Of a stretch of 6,485 bases of DNA, positions 1-5,326 are shown piece by piece. The DNA is from Bryobacteraceae bacterium. Its GTDB lineage: Bacteria > Acidobacteriota > Terriglobia > Bryobacterales > Bryobacteraceae. The stretch's first letter is position 1, and each line of letters opens with the position of its first letter. Position numbers and translations under genes: made by a program. The DNA is taken from contig JAICMB010000194.1 of NCBI GenBank assembly GCA_025929455.1, positions 1 to 6,485 of the forward strand, in the 5' to 3' direction. Under the pieces are notes generated by a model. That model saw only the letters and a list, made by a program, of their open reading frames with translations, was not told the DNA's origin and ran no database searches.

Positions 1-164
1 CTGCTGCCGCAGTCCGCCGCCGCGATGACCCAAATGCCACGGTCGCGCCGCCCTGGCTTGTGCAGCGGGCAATTTCATACAAGTCCTGCTGTCGCCATAG
101 CCGTCGCGCAATAACAGACTTCGCTTCATGAACGTGTGTGCAGCGGGGTCATCCATGAGCCATC

Positions 165-863
165 ATGGTAGGAGATGTACATCAAGAGCGATGCGCCCCT
201 ACTCACCTGATGCTTGAATCTGAGCTTTTCGCACTTCTCGAAACCACCGGCGACGCTGCGTTCTGCGTCACCGAAGAAAGCGAAATTTGCTACTGGAATA
301 AAGCGGCGGAGCGGCTGTTCGGATACTCGCAGAAGGACGTTCACGAAAAACTGTGTCATGACGTGCTGCACGGACACGGGCCTCTCGGCGCTGCGGTGTG
401 CGTCGGCGACTGCAGTGTTCAGAAATGCGCCGCGCGCGAGGTGGGCATCCCCGATTTCGATATGCAGGTGATGACGCGGTCCGGAACGCCGCTGTGGGTG
501 AACGTGTCCACTATTGTGTACCGGAATCCGCGGACCCAGCGCCGCATCATCGTCCATCTTGCACGCGACGTTACGGAGCAGAAGCGGAAAGAAGTCCTGG
601 CGCAAAACGTCATCGACGTTTCACGCCAACTGGTCGAGACCGCGGAGCCGTCCTCCCGGTTGGATCCCGTGTTGCCGTTATCCGAGCAGGAACGCAGGAT
701 TCTGCAATTATTCGCGCAGGCCAAAAGCACCAACACCGTAGCGCGCGAACTCGGTATTACGCAGCCCACGCTTCGCAATCATCTGCACAACATTAACGAA
801 AAGCTTCGCACGCACAACCGCCTCGAGGCTGTCATGCAGGCCATGCACCGCGGGCTGATCTGA
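165..863 (+). CDS. PAS-LuxR one-component transcriptional regulator with Cys-rich PAS domain
   Basis: Likely a cytosolic transcription factor that senses a signal through a PAS domain and binds DNA through a LuxR/NarL-type helix-turn-helix. The 232-residue product has a PAS fold at about residues 20-140, with the typical 'YWNKAAERLFGYS' segment (43-55) and the PAC-like ending 'ARDVTEQKRKE' (133-143). The HTH lies at about 170-232, with 'LSEQERRIL' (172-180), 'VARELGITQPTLRNHL' (192-207) and the closing 'HNRLEAV' (217-223). The PAS core carries Cys64-His65, Cys79, Cys83 and Cys88, a spacing I recall from a family of PAS-LuxR regulators; these could bind metal, an Fe-S cluster or act as thiols. 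There is no receiver domain and no membrane segment. Start: ATG at 165 or the in-frame ATG at 210 (Met16). Neither has a clear Shine-Dalgarno, and the PAS domain is intact from either. It is separated from the next gene by 106 bases, so co-transcription is uncertain. Confidence 0.88.
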   Translation: MVGDVHQERCAPTHLMLESELFALLETTGDAAFCVTEESEICYWNKAAERLFGYSQKDVHEKLCHDVLHGHGPLGAAVCVGDCSVQKCAAREVGIPDFDMQVMTRSGTPLWVNVSTIVYRNPRTQRRIIVHLARDVTEQKRKEVLAQNVIDVSRQLVETAEPSSRLDPVLPLSEQERRILQLFAQAKSTNTVARELGITQPTLRNHLHNINEKLRTHNRLEAVMQAMHRGLI

Positions 864-915
864 AGCAACCTCGCGGCCTGTGATGCTTGTTGCAGCAAAC
901 ATGACGCTGCTTTCA

Positions 916-944
916 TTGTGGCGAGCGAGCTAGCGGCGCATATT
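916..944 (+). promoter_or_regulatory. Possible sigma-70 promoter of the pseudo-receiver/hemerythrin pair
   Basis: TTGTGG (916-921) and CATATT (939-944) are separated by exactly 17 bases, matching the -35 and -10 consensus at 3/6 and 4/6. A start near 951 would give a leader of about 19 bases ending in the strong Shine-Dalgarno of the gene at 970. Hexamers this weak occur by chance, so the call is tentative. Position and spacing are the main support. Confidence 0.3.
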
Positions 945-960
945 CAAGACGGATGAATTG

Positions 961-965
961 GGAGG
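961..965 (+). promoter_or_regulatory. Shine-Dalgarno that fixes the start at 970
   Basis: GGAGG lies four bases before the ATG at 970. It overlaps the region of the in-frame TTG at 958, so it can serve only the ATG. It therefore decides the start of the pseudo-receiver gene. Confidence 0.8.
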
Positions 966-969
966 TGTT

Positions 970-1428
970 ATGAGTACAGCAGTTCCAGCCGTCAGCGCCG
1001 TTACGACGTACAGCCCACCGGCGTGCCTGTGCAGCTTTGATACGGAGCAGGAAACCGCGAGTCTCCTGCTGGTGTTCAACACCCCGGTTGACCACGCAGT
1101 TCTCCACCACGCGTTCCAAGACATATCCTGTCCGCACCACTGCGCGGCTTCCGTGTCTGAAGCGATTGAACAATTGCGCAAGTCCACGATCGGTGTAGTG
1201 GTTTGCGATGAGCATCTTATAGATGGGACGTGGCGGGCTGTGTACGATGCCGCGCAAGCCGGCGCGAGGCGGCCGCTCTTTATCGTGATTTCGCGCTGGA
1301 AACTGCCGGAGATGGAGCGGGAGGGCGTCTTCACCGTAATAGAACGCCCCATCGACGAAACGGAAGTAATTGAAGCGGTTATCTGCGCCTGCAAGATCTG
1401 GCACACGTTGGGAAGGGCACAGGTATGA
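970..1428 (+). CDS. Stand-alone degenerate response-regulator receiver (pseudo-receiver), Cys/His-rich
   Basis: A 152-residue single-domain protein with a receiver (CheY-like) fold at about residues 29-145 and no output domain. Position equivalents visible: Asp80 in 'VVVCDEHLIDGTW' is at the phospho-acceptor place. Ser108 in 'FIVIS' replaces the conserved Thr/Ser. Arg126 in 'IERPID' replaces the invariant Lys. The acidic pair after strand 1 is missing ('LLLVFNTPVD', 32-41), so ordinary Mg-dependent phosphorylation is doubtful. It holds seven cysteines (19, 21, 54, 58, 79, 139, 141), including CPHHC (54-58) and CAC (139-141), which is many for its length. The form resembles lone degenerate receivers I associate with Acidobacteriota. 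It probably acts by protein contact. Its stop overlaps the ATG at 1425 that opens the long form of the hemerythrin-cupin gene, suggesting coupled expression and a shared role. The partner and signal are unknown. Confidence 0.8.
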   Translation: MSTAVPAVSAVTTYSPPACLCSFDTEQETASLLLVFNTPVDHAVLHHAFQDISCPHHCAASVSEAIEQLRKSTIGVVVCDEHLIDGTWRAVYDAAQAGARRPLFIVISRWKLPEMEREGVFTVIERPIDETEVIEAVICACKIWHTLGRAQV

Positions 1429-1515
1429 CGACCGCCGCCGCGACGCCGGAACGCACTTTTCTGCGACAAAACGACGCAGTTCCACTCCATAGCTTCGATG
1501 CGGTCCACTTTCACC

Positions 1516-1520
1516 AGGAG
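1516..1520 (+). promoter_or_regulatory. Shine-Dalgarno favouring the internal start at 1527
   Basis: AGGAG with a 6-base spacer to the ATG at 1527 is a near-ideal ribosome site. The competing upstream ATG at 1425 has only GGAAGGG (1411-1417) but gains from the ATGA overlap with the preceding stop. The site argues for the shorter hemerythrin-cupin protein or for two forms. Confidence 0.6.
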
Positions 1521-1526
1521 AGCAAG

Positions 1527-2471
1527 ATGACCGCTCCGGCGGGACTGGGAGCTCTGCACGAGGAGCATGGCGCCATCGAGCGCGTAGTTGCCGGAATGGC
1601 GCAGCTTGCCGCCGATATGAAGAACGGCAAGCCGGCCGATCCGGATATGTTGTCCGGACTGGTCGAGTTCCTGCGCGTTTTCGGCGACGAATGCCATCAC
1701 AAAAAAGAAGAGGCGTATCTGTTTCCCGCGCTGATATCGAAGGGTGTTCCGGTGAATGGCTGTCCGATCGGAGCCTTGAAGAATGAGCATGAGAAGGGGC
1801 GCGCGCTGGTTTCAGACCTGGCAAGCGCGGCCGAGGCTTACATCAGCACAGACGGACGCTCCAGGGATGCGCTCGTGCGCGCATTGGACGGGCTTGTGGA
1901 GCTGTACCCCGGCCACATCTGGAAAGAAGAGTATCTGCTGTTTCCGTTAGCTGAAAAAGTGCTGTCCCGAGCAGAGCTGCAAGAATTATCCGGACACATG
2001 GAAACGTTTGAGGCGGAGAAGGACCCCCGCTTACGTGAGCGCATGGAAGAGTTTGCAGAACGGCTTCAGTACGAGTTTCACACGGGGCCGCAACGGCCGC
2101 CGCAGCCGACCGAAGGGCCGTACCTCACCTTCGACCTGGCGCAAGAGGCGGAGCGGCTCCGTCACGAGCCGGCGTGGGTGTCCGGGCGGAATTCCCGGAC
2201 GATGCTGAAACATTCCGACCTTCGGTTAGTTTTGATCGTCTTGCGGGCAAAGCACGGGATGCAGGAGCACCATACCGACGCGAACATCTCGGTGCAGACC
2301 GTCGCGGGGCACATTCGCGTGCGGGCCGGCGGCAAGACATTCGATTTGCCGGCCGGAAATTTGCTCGCAATCGAGCGCGGCCTGCCTCACGACGTCGAGG
2401 CGGTGGAGGACAGCACGTTTCTTCTAACGCTTGCCTGGCCGGCGAACGGACGAAAGCATTCGCCGCACTAA
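1527..2471 (+). CDS. Hemerythrin (HHE) domain - cupin fusion protein
   Basis: Soluble two-domain protein of 314 residues from the preferred start. The N-terminal hemerythrin-like helical bundle (about 8-180) shows the expected iron ligands: HEEH (11-14), 'CHHKKEE' (56-62), 'NEHEKGR' (86-92) and 'GHIWKEEYLLFP' (129-140). Such domains bind a di-iron centre and act in O2 or NO binding, iron handling or sensing. A C-terminal cupin barrel (about 205-305) has 'EHHTDANISVQTVAG' (247-261) and 'LPAGNLLAIERGLPHDV' (274-290). His248, His249 and His288 are candidate metal ligands, but the classical cupin Glu is not obvious. Start: ATG 1527 has AGGAG at a good spacing and the HHE domain begins at once. 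ATG 1425 would add 34 residues without recognisable features and overlaps the upstream stop. The gene is downstream of the pseudo-receiver and ends tail-to-tail with the ECF sigma gene. Domain calls are firm; the physiological role is not known. Confidence 0.88.
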   Translation: MTAPAGLGALHEEHGAIERVVAGMAQLAADMKNGKPADPDMLSGLVEFLRVFGDECHHKKEEAYLFPALISKGVPVNGCPIGALKNEHEKGRALVSDLASAAEAYISTDGRSRDALVRALDGLVELYPGHIWKEEYLLFPLAEKVLSRAELQELSGHMETFEAEKDPRLRERMEEFAERLQYEFHTGPQRPPQPTEGPYLTFDLAQEAERLRHEPAWVSGRNSRTMLKHSDLRLVLIVLRAKHGMQEHHTDANISVQTVAGHIRVRAGGKTFDLPAGNLLAIERGLPHDVEAVEDSTFLLTLAWPANGRKHSPH

Positions 2472-3034
2472 GGACGTCGCGCACGCGAACCCGCGCCGGC
2501 GTTACCGGTACGGCCGAGCCTTCCGGCGAGTCTTTCGCGCAAAAGCTGGCGGGCGCGGTAAAGCCGTGTATTTGCGCACGTGTAGCTAATATTGAGGCGC
2601 GCGGCGATTTCGGCCGTATCCAACTCCTCGACCTCGTGCAGAACGAAAATCGAGCGGTGATCCTTGGGGAGAATTCGCATCGCGGTTGTCAGCAGCGCTT
2701 GATATTCACGATCGATGAACTGCTCCTCCGGGTTACGTTCCCGTGCGACGAGTTGTGAAGTGGGCGTTGGGTATGAGGCCGGGCTCGTGCTGTCCAGTTG
2801 CTGAATGCGCCGGCGGCGCCGCACGCGTGCGAATGCTTCGTGCATCATAATTCTCGTCACCCACGTGAAGTATGTGGAGCGATGCTCGAACTGGCCGATA
2901 TTGGCTAGAACGCGCACGGCAGTTTCCTGCACGAGATCCTGGGCCTCTTCCTCGTCATGAACGATCGCGCGCGCCAGCGTGTAGAGGCGGCGTCTGAGAA
3001 CGGGCGGTAGTACATCGCCGGCTTCGGATTCCAT
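2468..3034 (-). CDS. RNA polymerase ECF sigma-70 factor
   Basis: A 188-residue alternative sigma factor of group 4 (ECF), which directs RNA polymerase to a dedicated promoter set. Region 2 spans about residues 8-78, with 'DEEEAQDLVQETAVRVL' (27-43) for core binding and 'YFTWVTRIMMHEAFARVR' (55-72) for -10 recognition. Region 4 spans about 108-166, with 'LPKDHRSIFVLHEVEEL' (122-138) and the HTH 'AEIAARLNISYTCANTRL' (141-158) for -35 recognition. A basic, Gly/Arg-rich tail follows. Start: ATG at 3034 with AGGAG (3041-3045 on this strand) six bases upstream. No anti-sigma factor or zinc-finger partner lies in the window, so control must be remote, transcriptional or by another partner. Its last codons overlap the hemerythrin-cupin gene tail-to-tail. 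The exact ECF subgroup and its targets cannot be told from the sequence. Confidence 0.93.
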   Translation of the reverse strand: MESEAGDVLPPVLRRRLYTLARAIVHDEEEAQDLVQETAVRVLANIGQFEHRSTYFTWVTRIMMHEAFARVRRRRRIQQLDSTSPASYPTPTSQLVARERNPEEQFIDREYQALLTTAMRILPKDHRSIFVLHEVEELDTAEIAARLNISYTCANTRLYRARQLLRERLAGRLGRTGNAGAGSRARRP

Positions 3035-3073
3035 GATGTGCTCCTGTCTTCAAAAGACTTGCGCCGATCGGCA

Positions 3074-3079
3074 AGTATA
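3074..3079 (-). promoter_or_regulatory. Possible -10 box (TATACT) of the ECF sigma gene
   Basis: Read on the minus strand the hexamer is TATACT, 5/6 to the sigma-70 -10 consensus. It lies about 40 bases before the ATG and would give a leader of roughly 33 bases. No good TTGACA-like -35 lies at 16-18 bases; that position is taken by one arm of a palindrome at 3088-3101. Recognition by an activator or by another sigma factor is possible. Confidence 0.3.
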
Positions 3080-3087
3080 CGTCCTTA

Positions 3088-3101
3088 AAATTCAGGAATT
3101 T
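3088..3101. repeat. Perfect inverted repeat upstream of the ECF sigma gene (operator candidate)
   Basis: AAATTC-AG-GAATTT has 6-base arms and a 2-base centre. It covers the place where a -35 box for the TATACT at 3074-3079 would lie. AT-rich symmetry in a GC-rich genome, at a promoter position, suggests a binding site for a dimeric regulator. No regulator can be named. Confidence 0.35.
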
Positions 3102-3131
3102 CGGATGGCAATACTGTGTAGTACGCACGCG

Positions 3132-3177
3132 GACACAATAGATGTGCCGTCACATGAGCGCTTACGAATGTCACAAT
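3132..3177 (+). repeat. Repeated GTCACA-type elements upstream of the split metE pair
   Basis: GACACAAT (3132-3139), GTCACATG (3149-3156) and GTCACAAT (3170-3177) lie in the same orientation. The last two are 21 bases apart, about two helical turns. The middle copy is also half of the inverted repeat ATGTG-CCGT-CACAT (3142-3155), resembling a CRP/FNR-type half-site arrangement with too short a spacer. They sit 39-84 bases before the metE-like start, where an activator or repressor could act. Short repeats like these may be chance. Confidence 0.25.
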
Positions 3178-3181
3178 TACA

Positions 3182-3204
3182 AACCGGTTCGGCGGTGCTA
3201 GTCT
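3182..3204 (+). promoter_or_regulatory. Weak promoter-like sequence before the N-terminal MetE gene
   Basis: AACC (3182-3185) and GTCT (3201-3204), 15 bases apart, faintly resemble an ECF-type promoter. The same stretch can also be read as an extended -10 (TGCTAGTCT, 3196-3204). Either would place the start of transcription within a few bases of the ATG at 3216, giving a nearly leaderless message. This fits the absence of a clear Shine-Dalgarno. Support is weak. Confidence 0.2.
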
Positions 3205-3215
3205 GGGGCTGACGA

Positions 3216-4190
3216 ATGGATTTGCGGACTTGCAATCACAGCAGTTATCCGCGAATTGGCGCGGACGCGGCGCACCAAACTCTGCGCCGGACCATCGCGA
3301 AGTTCGATAAAGGCCTGATGACCGAACGCGATGTGCGCGCCGCCGAAGATCTCATGACCGAGTACGCGCTCCGGGATCAAATCGATGCCGGCCTCGATGT
3401 GGTTACCGATGGCCAGATTCGCTGGTATGATCCCGTGTCACACGTTACAGGCGCGCTGCGCGGCGTGAAGATCGACGGCCTGCTGCGCTTTTTCGATACG
3501 AATTTCTATTTCCGGCAGCCGGTGGTGGAACGTGAAGTGAAGTGGTCCCACACGGTGCTCTTGGACGCGTTCCGGTTTGCGCAGGGTAAGTCGACGCGGC
3601 CCGTAAAGATCGTGCTCACCGGCCCGTACACATTGGCGCGCTCGTCCGTGGCGAGCTGCGGCATCGCTACGTTGACGGAAACGTACACGGCCGCAATGAC
3701 ACAAGAAATTCGCGTCCTCATTGAAGCGGGGGCGCAAATGCTGCAGATCGATGAGCCGGCACTGCTCCGCGACCCCGCGGATTTGCAACTGGTCGCGAGC
3801 GCCCTTGCGGAATTGCATCGGCACAGCGGGAATGCGCAACTTTTCCTGGCAGTTTACTTCGGTAATGTGGGCCCGCTTTATGAAAATCTACTCGCACTGC
3901 CGGTGGACGGAATCTGTTTGGATTTCCTGTACAGCCGGGGGCTCGACGACGTAATTACGGCCGTGGGGAGCACAAAACCGGTTGCGCTCGGCCTGCTTGA
4001 CGGTAGGAACACGAAACTTGAAGACGCGTCGGAGCTTGCCCGGAGAGTGGAAAGGATTGCAAAAAATCTGCGCGGATCCGTGTACCTGACGACGTCCTGC
4101 GGGCTGGAGTACCTGCCGCGGAATCGCGCTCAGGACAAACTCAGGCTGTTGAGCGAGGCGCGTAACGAGGTGTTAGGGAGGACCGCTTGA
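3216..4190 (+). CDS. MetE N-terminal-half homologue (non-catalytic half of split cobalamin-independent methionine synthase)
   Basis: A 324-residue protein with the (beta/alpha)8 fold of the MetE/UROD superfamily, matching the N-terminal half of enterobacterial MetE. Motifs in order: YPRIG (11-15), 'DGQIRWYD' (65-72), 'FDTNFYF' (93-99), 'LTGPYTLARSS' (134-144), 'QIDEPAL' (177-183), 'YFGNVGP' (214-220), 'LLDGRNT' (260-266) and 'TTSCGLEYLP' (292-301). The zinc site of the catalytic half is mostly lost. His-x-Cys is replaced around 'AVYFGN' and the Glu by Asp236; only Cys295 remains in the equivalent place. In two-domain MetE this half helps hold the folate polyglutamate and the interface, so it is probably a structural or methyl-donor-binding partner. 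The start at 3216 gives a natural N-terminus just before YPRIG. Its stop overlaps the start of the catalytic-half gene by four bases (TTGA), so the two are coupled. A separate methyltransferase with another donor is a less likely reading. Confidence 0.85.
   Translation: MDLRTCNHSSYPRIGADAAHQTLRRTIAKFDKGLMTERDVRAAEDLMTEYALRDQIDAGLDVVTDGQIRWYDPVSHVTGALRGVKIDGLLRFFDTNFYFRQPVVEREVKWSHTVLLDAFRFAQGKSTRPVKIVLTGPYTLARSSVASCGIATLTETYTAAMTQEIRVLIEAGAQMLQIDEPALLRDPADLQLVASALAELHRHSGNAQLFLAVYFGNVGPLYENLLALPVDGICLDFLYSRGLDDVITAVGSTKPVALGLLDGRNTKLEDASELARRVERIAKNLRGSVYLTTSCGLEYLPRNRAQDKLRLLSEARNEVLGRTA
4175..4181 (+). promoter_or_regulatory. Strong Shine-Dalgarno supporting the TTG start at 4187
   Basis: AGGGAGG ends five bases before the TTG at 4187, inside the 3' end of the preceding gene. 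It supports the rare TTG start and translational coupling through the TTGA overlap (4187-4190). Confidence 0.75.
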
Positions 4191-5197
4191 GCCGCCATAA
4201 ACTGCGCGACCTCGGCATCGATCTGCCGCTATTTCCCACAACCTCGGTCGGCAGTTTTCCGAAACCGGCGTACGTGACCAAGGCTCGCGCAGAATTCACC
4301 GCCGGCGAGATTTCCGGCGCCGCAATGGAAGCCGCCGAGCGGCGCGCGACGGAATTCTGGATACGAGAGCAGGAAGCGCTCGGCGTTGACGTGCTCGTCG
4401 ACGGCGAGATGTATCGCGGCGACATGGTGGCGTATTTCGCCGAACATTTCCAGGGATTCGAGCGAGGCGGTCTGGTCCGTTCGTACGGGAACCGGTATTA
4501 TCACAAGCCGGTCATTACCGGCGAGGTGGGCTGGACAGAGCCTATCACGCTGCGCTGGTGGCGCTTCGCACAAGACCTCACACGCAAACCGGTGAAGGCG
4601 ATGCTCACCGGACCTTACACCATGATGGACTGGTGCTTTGACGAATACTATCCATCGCGCCGGGCGGCGTGCCTGGCGCTTGCACGCGAAATACGGAAGG
4701 AAGTAGAGGCGCTTGCGGCGGCCGGTGCGAAAATTATTCAAGTCGACGAACCGGCGGTCTCGGTACGGCCCGATGAGTTGCCACTTGCACTCGAAGCGAT
4801 GGACGTCGTCACGCGCGGCGTGCGCGCATATTTCGTAACGCACATTTGCTATGGCGATTTCGAGCGCATCTACCCGCGGATGCTCGACCTGGCGGTGGAC
4901 AACTTCGATCTCGAAATGTCGAATAGCCGGCTCGACATGCTGGAGCTTTTTCGCGCGCATCCGTTCACAAAAGACCTTAGCTTGGGTGTCGCGGATGTGC
5001 ACACACATCTACCGGAATCGAGTGAGTCTGTTCGGAATCGCCTGCAGCGCGCGCTGGACGTGTTGCCGACCGATGCGCTTTGGGTGGACCCTGATTGCGG
5101 CCTAAAGACGCGCACCACGGACGAGGCGCTCGCGAAGATGCGAGCAGTTGTAGAAGGCGCGGAAGCCGTCCGTGCCGCCGTCGTTTCGCCTGCGTAA
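4187..5197 (+). CDS. metE: MetE catalytic (C-terminal) half: zinc-dependent homocysteine methyltransferase
   Basis: A 336-residue cytosolic enzyme that transfers a methyl group to homocysteine to give methionine, the last step of methionine synthesis. It matches the C-terminal half of MetE: 'TTSVGSFPK' (18-26), 'DGEMYRGDMVAYF' (72-84), 'LTGPYTMMDW' (140-149), 'QVDEPAV' (185-191, with the homocysteine-binding Asp187), 'THICYGDF' (218-225), 'DLEMSNSRLDM' (241-251), 'VADVHTHLP' (268-276) and 'DPDCGLKTR' (301-309). By alignment with the known E. coli site the zinc ligands are His219, Cys221, Glu243 and Cys304, all present. His272 is at the place of the proposed general acid. Start is TTG with an excellent Shine-Dalgarno (4175-4181). 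It is about half the length of the usual fused enzyme and is paired with an N-terminal-half gene. The donor may be methyl-tetrahydrofolate. Folate-independent 'core' MetE enzymes exist in some bacteria and archaea, so the donor is not certain. Confidence 0.9.
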   Translation: MSRHKLRDLGIDLPLFPTTSVGSFPKPAYVTKARAEFTAGEISGAAMEAAERRATEFWIREQEALGVDVLVDGEMYRGDMVAYFAEHFQGFERGGLVRSYGNRYYHKPVITGEVGWTEPITLRWWRFAQDLTRKPVKAMLTGPYTMMDWCFDEYYPSRRAACLALAREIRKEVEALAAAGAKIIQVDEPAVSVRPDELPLALEAMDVVTRGVRAYFVTHICYGDFERIYPRMLDLAVDNFDLEMSNSRLDMLELFRAHPFTKDLSLGVADVHTHLPESSESVRNRLQRALDVLPTDALWVDPDCGLKTRTTDEALAKMRAVVEGAEAVRAAVVSPA

Positions 5198-5210
5198 ACT
5201 GGCGTTGTTA

Positions 5211-5230
5211 AAAGCCGGTGCCTCGGCTTT
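5211..5230 (+). terminator. Hairpin, probable rho-independent terminator of the split metE operon
   Basis: AAAGCCG (5211-5217) pairs perfectly with CGGCTTT (5224-5230), and a further G-U pair is possible at the loop. It begins 14 bases after the TAA of the catalytic-half gene. The T tract is the 3' arm itself (TTTGT), so it is short. Position and symmetry support termination, perhaps inefficient. Confidence 0.5.
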
Positions 5231-5326
5231 GTAAGGCTACCAGCATAGGGGTAACTGAACCGCGCGCGTCAGCAAGCGTTTTGCCGGCGTTTCCAATAAG
5301 ACCGCGCTCGACTGCTTTATACGAAT

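Noticed and set aside
1..164. Possible end or start of another gene at the left edge, such as a short minus-strand reading frame starting at 78 after an AGGA.
   Set aside because: All frames are short (about 26-42 codons in view), none encodes recognisable sequence, and the plus-strand frames stop by 131. Nothing can be supported in this stretch.
892..910. Hairpin GCAGC/GCTGC followed by TTTC after the PAS-LuxR gene, as a terminator.
   Set aside because: The stem is only five pairs with a nine-base loop and there is no real T tract, so it is too weak to call.
1448..1475. ECF-type promoter (GGAAC at 1448-1452) before the internal start of the hemerythrin-cupin gene.
   Set aside because: The -35-like GGAAC has no matching -10 (CGTC/GTC) at 16-18 bases, so it is probably chance within coding sequence.
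913..1824. Long open frames on the minus strand (about 300 codons) opposite the pseudo-receiver and hemerythrin genes.
   Set aside because: They lie antisense to two genes with clear domains and good ribosome sites, and their products are Arg/Ser-rich without motifs. This is the usual shadow effect in GC-rich coding DNA.
3035..3215. Cobalamin or SAM riboswitch before the metE-like operon.
   Set aside because: No cobalamin-box-like or S-box-like conserved segments are visible, and any leader would be very short if the promoter-like sequence near the ATG is real.
4229..5008. A 259-codon minus-strand frame opposite the catalytic metE half.
   Set aside because: The plus strand carries an unmistakable MetE with all zinc ligands. 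The antisense product shows no known motif.
5281..5323. Promoter for the histidine kinase: TTGCCG at 5281 with TATACG at 5318.
   Set aside because: The spacer is 31 bases, far too long for one promoter, and no better -35 lies at the right distance.
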